From NCBI RefSeq assembly GCF_029227915.1, contig NC_079878.1, positions 20,051,501 to 20,115,500 on the forward strand: a stretch of DNA of 64,000 bases, read 5' to 3'. This stretch comes from Hydractinia symbiolongicarpus. Lineage: Eukaryota; Cnidaria; Hydrozoa; Anthoathecata; Hydractiniidae. Below the pieces are notes generated by a model. The model saw nothing but the letters and a program-made list of their open reading frames with translations, was not told the origin of the DNA and ran no database searches. Positions 11,766-25,674 of the stretch are shown piece by piece. Positions within the stretch are counted from its first letter, which is position 1; each line of letters starts with the position of its first letter. Made by a program: the position numbers and the translations under genes.

Positions 11766-14700
11766 GTTGATTTCAGATCTACTGACGTTAATTACATAGG
11801 TCAAAATCTAAAATCTTTTACAGCAGTAGAAATTCCACGCGATCTCTATTTTGCTAAAAATGCTACTTATTGGGTTTCAGAGAATTTTTCTGAGACAAAA
11901 AAAAAGGTTTTTCTTGGCATTGTAATTAAGCCATTAGTATTGTAATTGACCTGTGCAGAGATGGAGAGCATAGAGCAGAGGTGAAGAGCATAGGGCAGAG
12001 ATGGAGTGCACCTACTTAAAATGTGGTCCCTTTGAAGCAATAGACGATTCCTTTTACAAGCAGCCTTTTTTAAAAAACTAAGCTAAAAACATTGAAATGT
12101 TATGCCACTGTTTTCGAGATATGATAATACATGAAAACTGTTCTTGGTCTGTTCGTTTCATATGCTCTTTCAAATTTACTCTAATTATTCCGAAGTAAAC
12201 CAACACAATTATATAAAATCGCCAAAAAAGTTAAAACAACATGGAAGCTGAGGTAAAAAAAAAGCGTTGCCTAAACAAAACAAATCGTGCGAATTGAGCC
12301 AACGAGAAATCCCAATTTTTCTTAAAAAACACTTAAGGTTTAACATCCACTTAACAGCCATTTATCTCTACACATGTTATTTACAGCGTTGACTTTCTCT
12401 TCTTTGAACTATTCAACATGAAGCCAAACACAATGTATAACGATTCCTGACATGTTTCTCTTTTTTAGGTCTTCAGAGGAAAAATATTGATGTAGCTGTG
12501 TGGTGATATCAATATCAGCTTTGTTTATTCAGTACCATTGAAAGAGGAAAAAAATGCAATTTCAGTCTGATATGTGGGAACGAACAGAAGAAATAAATAC
12601 CACAGTCCACTTTTCTAACAAATGAAGTTTGTTTTTTTAGCAGAAGAACAAACCCTACATTTGTAAATATTTTTTCTTTGAAAACATTGCATTGTGGTAT
12701 GTCGTTTTCATTGTTCATACAACGCCTCATTTGGAGTAAAATTATGATATTACGGGCGTATGATATGTATGATATTTCTAATACGTTCAGTAAAACGTTC
12801 AGTATTCAGTAAAAAGGATTAAAGGCATTGGTAAACTTAGAAATGCTATTCAGGTACGATTATAGGCGGAAGAGTGGAGTCCCGGAGAGTAGTGGTGGTG
12901 TGATAAAGTGTCATACCGGCCAAACTTCGTACGAATAGTGTTTTCATGTGAAAAATAAAAACCATGCCTCAAATGATGACTGTCAGCAATAAGTTATAGC
13001 TGATGTCAACATTTCTATTTAAAATTCAGTTTTCGAATATCTATCATTTGGCAAATATTGTAGACGAGAATTGTTCGAAATAATATGATACTTTGTATGA
13101 CTACTAGTTCAAACTAAAATGAACAATTTCACAGCGCGTCAAACACGCATATTAAAAAATAATGAAAAAAAAAAATGATGAATTCGTGTAGACGTAAATG
13201 GGTGTAAATTTTAGAAAATATTAATGTCTTGGGCTTAGGCTGTTTAAGACTTTCAAATACAGAATTTGAATGGATAAAACCACTAAGAAATTCAAGAAGT
13301 ATGAGATGGTACCTGTGAAAAAAAGAGTGTGGCACACCAACTACTTAAAATTTGTCCAAAAATGGTTTTGTTTCCTCTGTTCAAACATAATAAAAAAACA
13401 GAAGTTTCAGGGGCAAAATAAACAAAGAAAATCGAAATTAGCGAAAAAATGTTCCCGCGAAAATGAATTCTGTTATGGAGAGTGTAGCGAAGGTAAAAGT
13501 TGAGTCTGAGCTAAGTCTGGATGTGCTTATTTTTTTAGATATCAAGGCTGGGAATATTCTTATTATGTTCTTGTTTACTGAACAACTTGCAAAAGGCGTA
13601 AGAAAATTTCAGGTTTTTTAAACACGGTAGTACCCGCCTGGGGGCCTTAAAAATTATTTTGTCAATTATGGTATGAAAAAATTAATGGTAAAAGCTATTT
13701 CAGTCAAATTAAAAGTTATTAAAAATTTTAGTTTAATTTGTCCCTACCGCGTGAGCTCCAACCGCCCGATACAATGATAATTATCAACTCTTTTGAATTG
13801 CACCCACCAAAAAAGAAAAGAAAAAAGAAAACAGAGTACTTTCTACGACCCTGGGAAAAGCTTTTGCAACTTTAGTTTCTTGGTGACTTTTTATTAAGAA
13901 ATAATTTGTGCCATACGAAAAAAGTCAGAAAGATTTAACCTTTTGTTGTTGTTTTCCTTCTTTGCTTTTTATACTAACGTTTAACTTTTAAATAACGTGC
14001 TGAAATGGTGTTGCTAGACCTCTCTGTGGTATATTAACTCTATTGAAACCGTTTCAAATGAAAACAACCTATAATTATTAGCGAAGTTTCAATTTGGAAA
14101 ATGGTAAATCACCATTTATGTGACTGCAGACGCAGTGAGCATGCACTGAAGTACTCTTTAAAAAAATAGAGGATTTTTTCTTTTTGACCAACCTTCATGG
14201 TATGAATAAAAAATAGCTAGCTAGCTAGATGGATGGAAACCACCATGTACAATGTAATCTATGTTTGGCTATGGCTGCTTAGGAAAAGAATGATAGCTAG
14301 CTAATTAGAAGGAAAGTAGAAGAAATGGAGAATCAAACCGAAAGAATCAAGAAATGGATAATCAACACTACCTTAACATAATTTCGTAAATTCTTCTAGG
14401 CTTTTTTTTTCATTTTACGCTTAAGTTCAACATGTATGTTGTAGGTCCTTACAAAAAAAAACGTGCCCAAAATTTGCTTTATAATTCGCGTCACTCATAG
14501 GACAGTTAAAACAAATGCGCCATTTTTATTATTTGCGTTTGTGTGTTTCCACTATATTAAAACGTTAGCTAAAAAAAATATTTTTATAACCTTAACAACC
14601 TAATTAAAAAAAATTGAATATGAGCATTTAAAGACGTACCAATTATTGTTCAGGAGTTGATGTGCGAAGAGATTCTCTTTATGTTCATTTACTCTTCTCA

Positions 14701-15887
14701 AACCATATTTGTTTAGCAAATACGCTACGACCGATAACAACACATATTTCAGCATATCCCACTAACAGATCATTAATATGAGATCTTTCTCAATGTTTAC
14801 AAAATACGCTAATTAAATAAATTAGTGTCTATTCAATTTGTCACTTGTTTAATTTAATTACAGTAATCAGCGCGGCAAGAACGCTTACTTTCTCTTTAAC
14901 CCCTTTCAATTTAATATACCACTTGCTTCCATATTTTATAAGAAAATTTCACAACCTCTTTAACGATTCCTTTTTCTTCAGAGGGGAGGAGTTTATTTAA
15001 AAAAGGCACACTATGTAATTTAACTTCATTTGAGAGGTGAGCTTCTTATAAAGGGGTACTTATGAAGCGTTTTTGTAATAAACCCTTTTCTCTGGTCAGA
15101 ATAATTAGCTTTCCGCATGGTTATGTTGGATTGGAAAGTCCAGCTTATTTTCTTTCTAAAGCACATTTAATGACAACCTTTTCCTTAGAGTAATGACTTT
15201 CCGGGGCCATTTCTGCTCGATTTTTAGCTGGTCATCTATGGGCTAATTAAAGAGGGCAGTTCTTGAAATGTGTCACTTTGATAAAGAAACACTCGTGAAA
15301 ATCAAATGCATTACGAGGTAATAAATAGATTTTTGAGGAGATATATTTGAGCTATTGCTTATTTTCGTGTAGCAAAAAACCGACATGACGACGTCAGGCG
15401 AGTAGTCGCATAACAGCGAATCAAATGAAAACATGAAAATAACTGAAAAGCTACAAAATTCAGTTTACTTGTACATATATTGATGTATACTTTAACATAC
15501 TCGATATACTTGATAATAGTAACACACACGTCATGTTGGGTAAATTGCCCAAAATACAATGTATTAAGAAAATATAATTTGAAGAACTGTTTTAGTTCTA
15601 ACGCAAATGAAATGATCCTAAGTAAACAAGATAAAATTGAACAGGAAGAAAAAAAACGAATAAACAAAAACAAACAAACATCAAGAACACAAATTAATCA
15701 AAAATTATTTGACCTGTTTATCCTTGTAACAGGGAGATTAACATTTTTGATACGTAAATCGACACTTCAATCTCAGTTTCAGCAAGAAAACGCTTACAAC
15801 TACTCACAAATACTGTAACATTGAAGATAAAATACGTAAAATAAAAAACAAACCAAAAAACACATACACACACGATAAATGACATGG
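11766..15887. other. Gene-free stretch of about 4 kb
   Basis: This is the upstream side of the hexosaminidase and the 3' side of the P-x-W repeat gene. Short degenerate repeats of GCAGAG/GATGGAG type occur at 11956-12007, and a TAGC run at 14214-14227. The open frames here are short and low-complexity and do not show conserved motifs. I see no gene. Confidence 0.45.
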
Positions 15888-18800
15888 TTAGTCAAACGGT
15901 TCGATATCATTCTTTTCGTAGAAATAATTATTCACAGGGCCAGCCATCGATGCTTTTCTTTTCTCGTGTTGCGTCCTACGTTCTTTCTCTATGTTTTCGA
16001 TCTCCGACTGCAATCTGTTGATTCTTTTCTGTAGCAATTCTTTCTGCCATGGTGGTGAATGGTCTTGATCAATTTCAGTCTGGATCGCTTTGATATTTCG
16101 CTTGCGTATAATTAAAGGATCATCGGAACTCAGTCTACAAAATGACAGTAAAGAAATGAGAAAAAGCATCCTTCTTATACTAATACTGATATTACCACCT
16201 AACATTTTTGTTCAAAATGGTAACCGAATTGCTACTTTGTGTTAAGGTTACACGAAACTGCGATGCCCGGGTTTGTAGGACAACAGAAACCTGGGGATCA
16301 TACGAAGGGCAATTTCTGTGAATTTTGTTTCTATAGGCTAACGACTAGTCTTTATAATTATAGTTGCGGTGTGACTGTCCACGAGAGAAAGTTTTTTATG
16401 TAAGATTTTTCGTCTACTTTATCCACGGGCTAAGGACTGCTCTATATTTATCTGTCCGTGAGCCAAAGATGATAGCTAAAAGTAGTGACGGATTATTATT
16501 CCACTGCTCACGGCTAGAATAGTAAAAAATAATAGTAAAAACAGAATTTAAAATTTAAAGATCATTAAAAAAGCTGCATATTGGGTTTTTATTTATGACT
16601 TTGGCGATCAAGGCGACGGCTAAGCAAGTAAGAATGTAAGTCAGTAACGGGAAGTTTTAATGTCCTTGGTGATTCCATCCTAACAGTTGGCTCTTCCTTC
16701 CCTCCGACTGTAATTATGTAACTTTGCCGCTAGAGATGCGTATAGCATTGCTTTAACTTGCTTCTATGCAACACAGGCTAATTGAAGGTCAGTAGATGGC
16801 ACCAAATGAAAACACTACATTTAAACTCAAGCCTGGAATCTTGCAAGTACATGTCAAAAAGCATGTGCACACGCCGCAAACATATTCAAAGTTTCTATAA
16901 CTCCCAAAAATGGCTAAGTTCAGGCTCCGTTGTCATAAAAAAAATTTACCGGTTTTCTAATATTTAAAACGGCATATATGCAATTTTTAAATGGTAAATC
17001 TACAATCTTTGTTGCAAAGTGCGTGAGCAGATTTAACCAACCAATTTAAAATTGGTTTCGTTTAATACAGATTGACTCTTTCCGCACTTACTCTTTTATA
17101 CGATTCTTGAGAACAAGTTCTTGCTGCCAAGTTGGTCCAGAAAGTCTTGCTTTTTCCCTTTCTCGTCGCAATTCATCCTACGATGAAAATAAACAGTATA
17201 ATATATTATTGTCGTATTTGCTACTTTAACGACTTTTTGGCAGCAAACATTAATAGATTACATTTTTACTTTTGTTTATTTAGAATTGATTGTTAGGTCA
17301 AAGAGTACAACACCGTATAAAAATACTTAGATCACGTTACTTCCATACTTGTGAATTTTGTTTCAGGCTTTAATCACAAAATAATTTTTTTGTTTTTGTC
17401 AAGATCAAGAAAAATGATTTCGTTCGTCATGTCTTTTTCTGTGTATCCCAAACATTTTCGACACACAACATGTTTAAGACGGAACAGATTTCAACTTTTA
17501 ACGCATATTGTTTGTATAATTAAACTCTCGAACTTTCTTTATCACGAACAAATTTTTTAGTCCCTTGGGAGTTCGAGATTAGAGAGATTCCACTGTAAAT
17601 AGAAAAAAGTCCTGTTTATCACCAAATTACAACAAATAACAAATTGAATAAGCTTTCCCTTACATCTAATTTTTGTCTTAGAAAGATTGGAGTAAGAAGA
17701 GAAGAAAAGGGAAAAAAGAAGAAAGCTGAAAGATACAGGATTTTCTTTCCAATAACAAAAGATTCAGAGTTGAAATGCATAAATAGCACCTCGCAAACAA
17801 TAAAAAAGAACGTTAGACAATTGTGTGATTATGAAATAATATTTAATTTTCTTCTGTAGTCAATAACAGTTGAAGCGCAACTTTAATCAACGAAGTGGTA
17901 CAAGAAAACAATTAACAAGTGTCACTTTAACTAAGAGAGCTTGGCAAGTGTCACTTTCACTAACAGAGCTTGGTAACGTGTATTTCGTGCTTCTACATCA
18001 ATGAAAGGTACCACTTCATCCCATATGTGTACATTTTTGTACAAAATTCTGACCAAGGCGTACCATCTTTGTGTTTACGTCACATTTTAGAAAGTATATG
18101 ACGTCAAATTAACGTTTTGTCTTTGTTGGAAATTCTCTGACTTAAAAAACGGAAGTAAAAATTTCTAGGATTTTGTACAAAATTATTCAGTTCAAGTTAC
18201 TACCGTGCCAGCAAAGAAAATTGGTTGTCCTGAAACGCAGTAAGTTTTTCTTGACTTCCAAGCTTTGATTTGTTAGCGCCTCTGTTTGTTTACGGTTTAT
18301 TGTTTTCTTTAGTTGTTTTGCCCATTTTGTTTGTTTGTTTGTTTATTTGTCTTTTTAATTGTTTGTTTGTTTGTTTACTTTTTCCAATGCAAAAAATTAA
18401 ACACAAGTACAATGAAAGTTTGCAGGTTCACCATACGTTTTTAAGTGGGGTGTCCACGATGCACAAACGTGCCAGATTTGTAACACGCGAAGACAAGTGC
18501 AAATAAACGATTGATAGTCTCATAGAGAGAGAGAGAGAGTCTATGATAGTCAGTGGAAAAGTGTTTGTTTCAATCTCTAGCTAAGACACGCCATGGACTA
18601 GAAAGGTGTAAGATAACACGAAATATAAAACTATGTATATACCTGTACAAATTTTATTAAAAATTAAAATGTACTCTCTGTCAGTACTCCATAAAACATA
18701 AATTTTACTAGAGAGGTTGATTAGACTTATCGTGGGCCTATTTAAAACTGACAATTTGTTGAGTGGCTATATAAGCATAAATCAATTCTTTCTACTTAAT

Positions 18801-21800
18801 GCTCCGCGTGGAAAAGAGAGTATTTATTTTAGCGGTTAGTGTGCATAAATAGCTTCCGTACTAAATGACATTAAATATATATGACGCCAAATATATATGA
18901 CGTCAAATATAAAAAGTCCTCTTTCAAAAAGAAATCTTTTTCCAAAGAGTAGTGTTTTCGGGATTTCTAAAAAAGGTATGCAAGTAAATGCTTTAAAGCA
19001 GTTAGAAGTTAGATATATCTAAGCAGTGCTGCAGATAGAAAGTGTCTGAGTATTTTTTTATTATCTTTGTTTCAGTCAAAGATGTATTCTTTGTGGAATT
19101 CACCACAGATAGTTAATATCAAACATGCGTATTCATTGCATCAATATTCTTGTTCTTGGATCGAGAGAATGGTATGTTTTATGCATGTTTTTTCTGGCTT
19201 GTAGATTTTAAAATTCTCAGTAAGCAAACCAAAGCTTTCTATACTTCTTGCCTGGAATCAGGGTAAGAAAGTAGGCAACAGTGACGAGCTGAATTAAACA
19301 CAAATGGTAATGCAGCATATATTATTTAAACCGTTATAGTTTCATATCTTTCTTTTTTTTTTTGAAGCATGATTCAGGAACATATTCATATTTCAACGAC
19401 AGCATTCAATTAAGCAACGATGGACCAAGCTCTTCTCTTACTGGCAGCTTTTCATCACTTCAAGTTGAGTTCAACAGCAGTATTTTGAGCCTAAAAAGTG
19501 CATTGTATGCTGGAAGTTGCATTTTAACTCAAAGCGCAGTTCTGTCAAATTCACCAAAAAAACTGGTTATCCCTGAGTTAACATCTGACATGACTGATGA
19601 TCGTTTTAATGCAGCATTCAAAGTTATGCAGTATTTAGGAGGAGGGGCGTTTGGTCGTGTTTTTAAAGCCGAAGTCAAAGAGACTAAAGAGGAAGTGGTG
19701 ATCAAATTTTTAAAGCGCGAGACTGCAGAACTGCCTGATGAAGTCAAATTCATGAGGCGACTTTTCCATTCAAAAATTGTCGAGGTAAATCTAGTTAAAG
19801 TTACTTTACCCTTTTTCTAAAGGAGTGGCATTGAAATGTTGTACATGGTATCCAAATAAACTTTAACTTTTTACCTTTTCCTGAAACGATTTAGTATATA
19901 TTACGTTACTTCTTTAGTATCGATGTGTCTCTGCAAATATGGAATATGTTCAAATTGTCATGAGTCGTCATGGACAGAAGTCAACATCATTTGAAACATA
20001 CAAATCCTGTTTGTCTTCATTCAGTGAAGCTATGTTGACGTTTTTTGCCCGACAGGTTTGATTTATTTTGATAATTTTTGAAATTTTAAAACAAAAACTG
20101 AGCTTAGGGTTAAGCTCTCTAGCAGCACTCTAAGAAATAAAATATAACAAACTAAGAAGTTTTAACCGACGACAGATCATAAAAAATTCCGGGAAATATC
20201 ATTAGCCAAAAACACCGCCCAAATGTTGGGCCCCCATGACTCCTGGGGACTAGGTTGTCATGTGTTTTAAAAGAGAATCAATTGGTCTATCCAATAATAT
20301 CAAACATGAATCATTAGCTGTCCTCGTCAGTCACTGATTGCGGCTTAAGTTTCAGAAATCCTTTCTTACGATGGCTGAAATTTTTTTTTAGATTTTATCT
20401 GGAATAAGCTACATACACCATGAAGGAGTTGCGCATATGGATTTGAAGGAAGCTAACATTATTATCAATGAGCACCTCCAAGTCAAGATAATCGATTTCG
20501 GTTTATCCATTGAAGCCTTACAGCCCGGATTCCATTGTCCCAGATATGACTCATTCGGCACGTCATTGTACATGTCTCCCGAGTTGCATTTCCGACGTGG
20601 ATATTACGGAAGAGAAGCAGATATGTGGGCGTTTGGTGTATTGTTATACCGCACGTTTACAGGCTTGTTTCCGTTCAAGCTAAACGGAAAAGGTCGGTTG
20701 ATTCCACCAAATCGATTTCGATGCCGTCCAATTGGAAGACCATGCAGCTACAGTAAGTGAAAGCTTGTGCTATGTCTTTCTCTTTTTTTTCCTCTTCACT
20801 TCTATTTATTTTTTTACTTGTTTCACTTTCATTCCTTACCCCCTAGTTTATGCATTTAATGTCTTTTTTGTTATGGTCTGACACATTCATGCATTTTTAT
20901 AGGTTTAAAGAACTTCTTCTGGCAGCTATTTAATCCAGATGGTGGCAGAAGAATATCAGCTGCTCAAGCCATACGTCATCCTTGGCTACAGCGTAAGTGT
21001 GTAATTACCAACATCAAAGAGGAATATTACCATCCATTCCTTTTGATGTAAGGTAAAGACACTGGTGGTGGTGGTAGTGGAGGAGGAGGGAGGTGGGTGG
21101 CGGTGAACGAAGGAGTTCAAAAGATCAGTCCAATGTCGACTAATTAACTACTGAGTATAATTCTGGCTCAAATTTATGTTGCTTCAAGTCCGTGACATCA
21201 ATGAAAAAGCTAGGTATGATGTAAAAAGTACAATCACATGGAAGGACATACACAGCAGAAAGATCTTCGCAACCGTAAGAAAATGAAAAACCTAAGAAAG
21301 ACAACACGATTGAAGTAACGAATGTATTTTCGGCAAAGGTAATTCCCCGTTAGATTTCGCTTTTTTTGTTCATCGCTTACCCACATCAAATTACAAATTA
21401 TGTTTATGCTTTCTTGCAGAGTAAAACAAACAAAAATAAAAGAAACAGGTTCAGCTAAACCTGCATCACACTTGTCTATCCGAACTGGTGGGAGCTTTTT
21501 CAAATCACTCTAACAGTTATGTGATAAAACTCAAGGTATGGTTTTCTTTCATTTTTCTTCCGTATTTTTTATCTATATACTGATGTATTTTTATTCAGGG
21601 TTAATATATATTGTTAAAATATGGAAGAGTCAAATACGAGTTAGATATGTTTGAAATGTTAAGGGACAGCGTTACACAAAAGGGATGCTAAAGGGATAGC
21701 TTACTTTTACCTCCTGAAATATTCGCAGACCAGGGAATAAGCGCCCCTTTTTCTTTAAGAAATGCTTTTATTAAGGCTTGCAAGGCTTTTGATTTTTTCA

Positions 21801-24800
21801 CCATCAGTAGCGTTTTATTACGACAGTCTGTTTTTTTCAGAACTCAAAATATAAACAAAACGTGAAGGAACAACAAGAAGACTTATGACACCGCATGGAC
21901 ATTTGAAAAAAATATCCATTTCAAAATGGGATGTAAAAGCAGATTTCGATGTGCATAATTCAATCTAAGGAGATATTTTCAGATGAAGACGCGTAAAACC
22001 TTGAAAAACCGTACGTAAGACACAATTAACATTAAAATCAGCAAAACGATACAGTTGATGGTCAACTTGTAGAATTAAAGATTTTCCTTTTTACAGTACC
22101 TTATGTGTATTACAATCAAATACATATTATTAGTAAACATTGCAAAACACTTAATCAAAGCAAAGCCAGCAATCTTGCTGTAAATTCTAGCACCAACAAA
22201 ATACGCCATTCCGCTTAGCCTTGTTGGAGCCATGAGCTAACAGCAAACCCATATTTTGTGGCAGAAAAGCACGTGAAAGCAACGCTATATTACCAATGTC
22301 ATCAGGAGAAATTGCTACCGAAAATAAATACTGGACATGTGCTCCAAATCTTACTAACACTTCTTCCAAATCTTACCGCGTCGTCAAAAGAAGTAAATTA
22401 TTCAACTTTATGACACTTACAAAACTTTGTAAAAAAAAAAGTACAAAATTAAAAAAACCAATGAAAACTTGACCACATAATAACTTGTCACATTAATATT
22501 GTATTGGAATTGAATAGATGGAAATAATAAGAATAAAATCGAAAAAGTTATTTCGTTGTTGTGGTACAAGTAAACTGTGCATGTACCTTAGCTACCCTGT
22601 AGCTACCCTATAGCTATATGTACTTTAATTTAATAGTTAATGGTAGGTAAAATGAGTAAGTTTGTAAGTTTTTTGCTATAGCTAGCTAGAATAACTATAA
22701 AATGACAAGGCTGAGATTTTTAGCTAGGTCAAATGTCAATAAATTTTATTGTTGATCCTGTTAACCAATATCACTAATATGGAAGATTTTTTTGTAAAGG
22801 AATTTCGACTTTTAACAGATAAACTTTCACGAGGATTACTTTCACACTATATATTTAAAATTAAAGAAAAACTTTTGCGATTTTGTGATTTATAACTTTA
22901 CAATATCCTCACTGAGATATATTTTGGTTTGTCAATGTCACGCAGAGGGTGGAAATAACGTACACGAATCGTTTAACCTAGTGCCACTAACAATTAATTT
23001 TTGAATATTCACAGGAACTTATTATGCAAAATAATAAATGCTAAAAAACTGCATTTGGTTTGCCGAAGTAACAATAGGTTTCATCATAAGTCTTGTGAAT
23101 GTTAGTTTTAAAAAAGATATTACTCCTTTAATGCTGTACTGCTACAAGCGCTCCATTGGATTTGTGACACATTATATACCAAGTGCCCAAAGTGTGACAC
23201 AGTTTACCATGTTGAGTTGTCTATTCAGGTGTCGCTTTCACAAGTTTTAGTGTAGCCAATGTCATGTCATGCGGAACCCTGGATAATTATGACAATATTT
23301 GGTTTTGCCTTATGATTTTCAGAGTTTGCTGCTGATATCAGTGTATTTTACTGCTTAAGTGCCACTCCCCGTATACATAGAAAACAATTGTCTTCATGTC
23401 TAGTTTCCTCTATCTATGCAATCTGTAATATCTAGCCCTATCGCTATGCCCTTAAATCCTGAATAAACAGAAGAAGGCGCGATTTGAAATTACTTTTTTA
23501 GTAGTTGCCACACATATAACCTACCACATATCCTGACGTAGCTGTTACTGCCATATAACGAACAAAAGGTGCTGAAAAAAACTATGTCACCCTCTCATAA
23601 AGAAATTAGTTGCGAAGTATGAGAAGGCTCTATAGACTCATGTGTTTAAAAGTTTTAAACTTGAACACCAGTTTAAAACTAGTAAGGGTTTACACTGGTT
23701 TTATGCGTTGAGAGATGATAAAGCGCTTTGAATTTTGACACAAAATAACCCTATCAACGCCCCGTTTGTATTTGACTTGGCTTTTTGGTTAATTTGTGCG
23801 CACGCGTTAACATGAAAACTCGTGAGCTTTTCGCGCTATAGGGGAAAATGCAGTGAAACAGAAATAAGCGTTAAGCTCCAATAATAATAATTAGAAACAT
23901 ACGTAATATATGTCAAACTTATTCAGTTACATAGTGAAATGGTAAATTAATTTAGAGACTGATTAATATAATTTGCATACCGTTTTACGCAAGCGTTCTT
24001 CTGCTTCAATTTGTTTTTCAATTTTCTTCATGTAAATTTGTTGCTTCCATTCTGGTATTGCTTCGCCAGTATAAGCATCTAATTGTGGAACTCTTCTGAT
24101 CACGCTTTGTCGTTTGGACTGCAAGAAATATACCTCTCGATCAATATTTACGTTGAAAGTCATTTTACCTACGTTTTGCATCCATCTCTCATAAACGCCT
24201 ATTTTAGTGATGTAATTATTTACATCAGCAAAATAGGTGTTCACAGTAAGCTTATCTATCGAGCAATTCACGATGTTCCATCCATTTTATTTAATAATCA
24301 ATTTCATGTTGACGTCAATCATTCAAATCATTCAAGCATTAGTTTACTTTGTTTTAAACTTAATTACTTCACCTGATTGGATGAGAGCATTTTAAAATTA
24401 AAATGATCGAGATGGGAATTTTGTAAACATCGACAAAGACATATTTCTATTTCTGAAAGCATTTCTGAAAGCATTCATCGTTTCGAAAAGGATGTGTTCA
24501 GTCCACATAAAGTTTTGTTGAAAAACAGTTTAGGCGTATAATAAAACAAATATTTCATTCCTGTTTCTCGTTGAACATCCACTCCAGTGCGATTTTTTAT
24601 TGAACAAGATCATCAAGCTCTTCTTTCAATAAGCCCCCACCTACACATTCAGATACGACAAATAAATCCATGGGGATTTAATCAAGTATTCACCGTAACC
24701 ACATTTGCTAATAAACCATAAATTATTCAATACTAATTTCCAAAAATTATTCTTTTGTGTCATGCTTTAGCTAACGAATTTTACTCAAACTCAAGCCTGT

Positions 24801-25674
24801 AATAACAGGTATTGTGGGCGACGAAGCTTAGCGGTCATTGTTTTAACAGACCGCTGTTGGGAGAAAATACACATTGAGGCAAAACAAGGGACCGTATGGC
24901 CGTTAATGGAAGTTCACCGCTGTGGAAAGAGTTTTTTTGGAGGATGTGCCCCCTCCCTGCCCTGGCTCTCTAGGCCGCTATGGTACTACACAAGAAGAGT
25001 CTTAAACCCATTACTGTTTTTATGTTTTCTAAATTTTACCATTTTTGTCTCGCTTTAGATTTGGCTGTTGCTTATCAGTTGCTTTGTTTATTCAATGTAT
25101 ATTTAGCCTCTTATTAGCTAATGTAATTTACTCAAACAAAAATGTTAGCAGAATAACCAATCAAATAGCTTCACTATTTTTATGCCATCCCCTTTGTTTA
25201 TGTTGTTTTTTTGTATTTATGTGTCTAAATTTTAACACTGAAGGGTACAAAGAATGCCAACAAAATTAAGAAAAAAATAAGATTTAAAAATCCAGAATAT
25301 CATTGTGTTTTGTGTTTTAAATTTAACTCCAACCCTGCTCGAAAATCAACGTCCCTTTATTATCATAATCTCCCATGAAAACAAGTAAAAGCATGGAGGC
25401 TCGAGTCAAAATTTCTGACTCTTGTAAAAAGGGGTATTAACAGGGTCAGGGTATTCTGTCAGATTATGTAAAAATTCAACAACATTGATGTTATAAAAAC
25501 CAAAGAAATTGCTGTGTCATAGTCACTTTTCTTACTCTTAACCTTATCACTACCTCCACAACCACTCATTCCAACCAGCTCCAGATTCCAAAAACAAGGA
25601 AAGATCCACTGTACTATAAAAAATTAGTCCTAACGTACCATCATTCCAATTTGAGTGGGTTTATCTTCTTCCAT
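15888..25674 (-). CDS. Charged helical protein with three P-x-W repeats
   Basis: Four exons: 25639-25674, 23981-24118, 17092-17177 and 15888-16134, with introns of phase 0, 0 and 2, giving 168 residues. Exon 1 is only 12 codons. Tryptophans at residues 36, 75 and 116 each lie in the same context (IPEWKQQIYMKK, GPTWQQELVLKN, SPPWQKELLQKR) and are followed by a Glu/Lys/Arg-rich segment likely to be helical or coiled-coil. There is no signal peptide or membrane segment, so it is probably cytoplasmic. The motif reminds me of short W-K/Q helical motifs in actin-associated scaffold proteins, but I cannot name the family. The second intron is about 6.8 kb and contains a whole kinase gene on the other strand. 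Additional small exons could have been missed in the long introns. Confidence 0.7.
18325..18378. repeat. TTTG-type microsatellite
   Basis: An interrupted (TTTG)n run. A short GA run follows at 18524-18539. Both lie in the long intron of the P-x-W repeat gene, upstream of the kinase. Confidence 0.8.
19082..21051 (+). CDS. Ser/Thr protein kinase, non-RD, nested in an intron
   Basis: Exons 19082-19171, 19368-19784, 19918-20055, 20392-20752 and 20903-21051 join in frame to 384 residues. The first 110 residues are Ser-rich and hydrophilic. The kinase domain follows: glycine loop GGGAFG at 121-126, lysine K143 in VVIKF, probable helix-C Glu155, catalytic loop HMDLKEAN with D232 and N237, DFG at 250-252, SPE at 277-279, DMWAFG at 292-297, and a C-terminal RISAAQAIRHPWL. 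All catalytic residues are present, but the HRD arginine is Met (M231), so activation-loop control is likely unusual. I cannot place the subfamily. A TTTCAG before the ATG suggests a 5' UTR intron. A strong GTAAGT at 20992 offers an alternative ending with further exons. Confidence 0.85.
21063..21105 (+). other. G-rich tract, possible quadruplex
   Basis: A nearly pure G/T/A stretch with repeated GGTGG and GGAGG units starts 12 bases after the kinase stop codon. It contains many closely spaced G doublets and triplets and stands out in the AT-rich surroundings. Confidence 0.5.
21106..23980. other. Intronic/intergenic stretch without a recognised gene
   Basis: It lies in the second intron of the P-x-W repeat gene, downstream of the kinase. 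A 60-codon minus-strand frame near 22187-22369 has mixed composition but no recognisable domain or splice context. Nothing else was seen. Confidence 0.4.

Noticed and set aside
22187-22369. 60-codon minus-strand frame with mixed composition
   Set aside because: Looks slightly protein-like, but has no motif, splice context or paralogue; not enough to call a gene or an extra exon of the P-x-W repeat gene.
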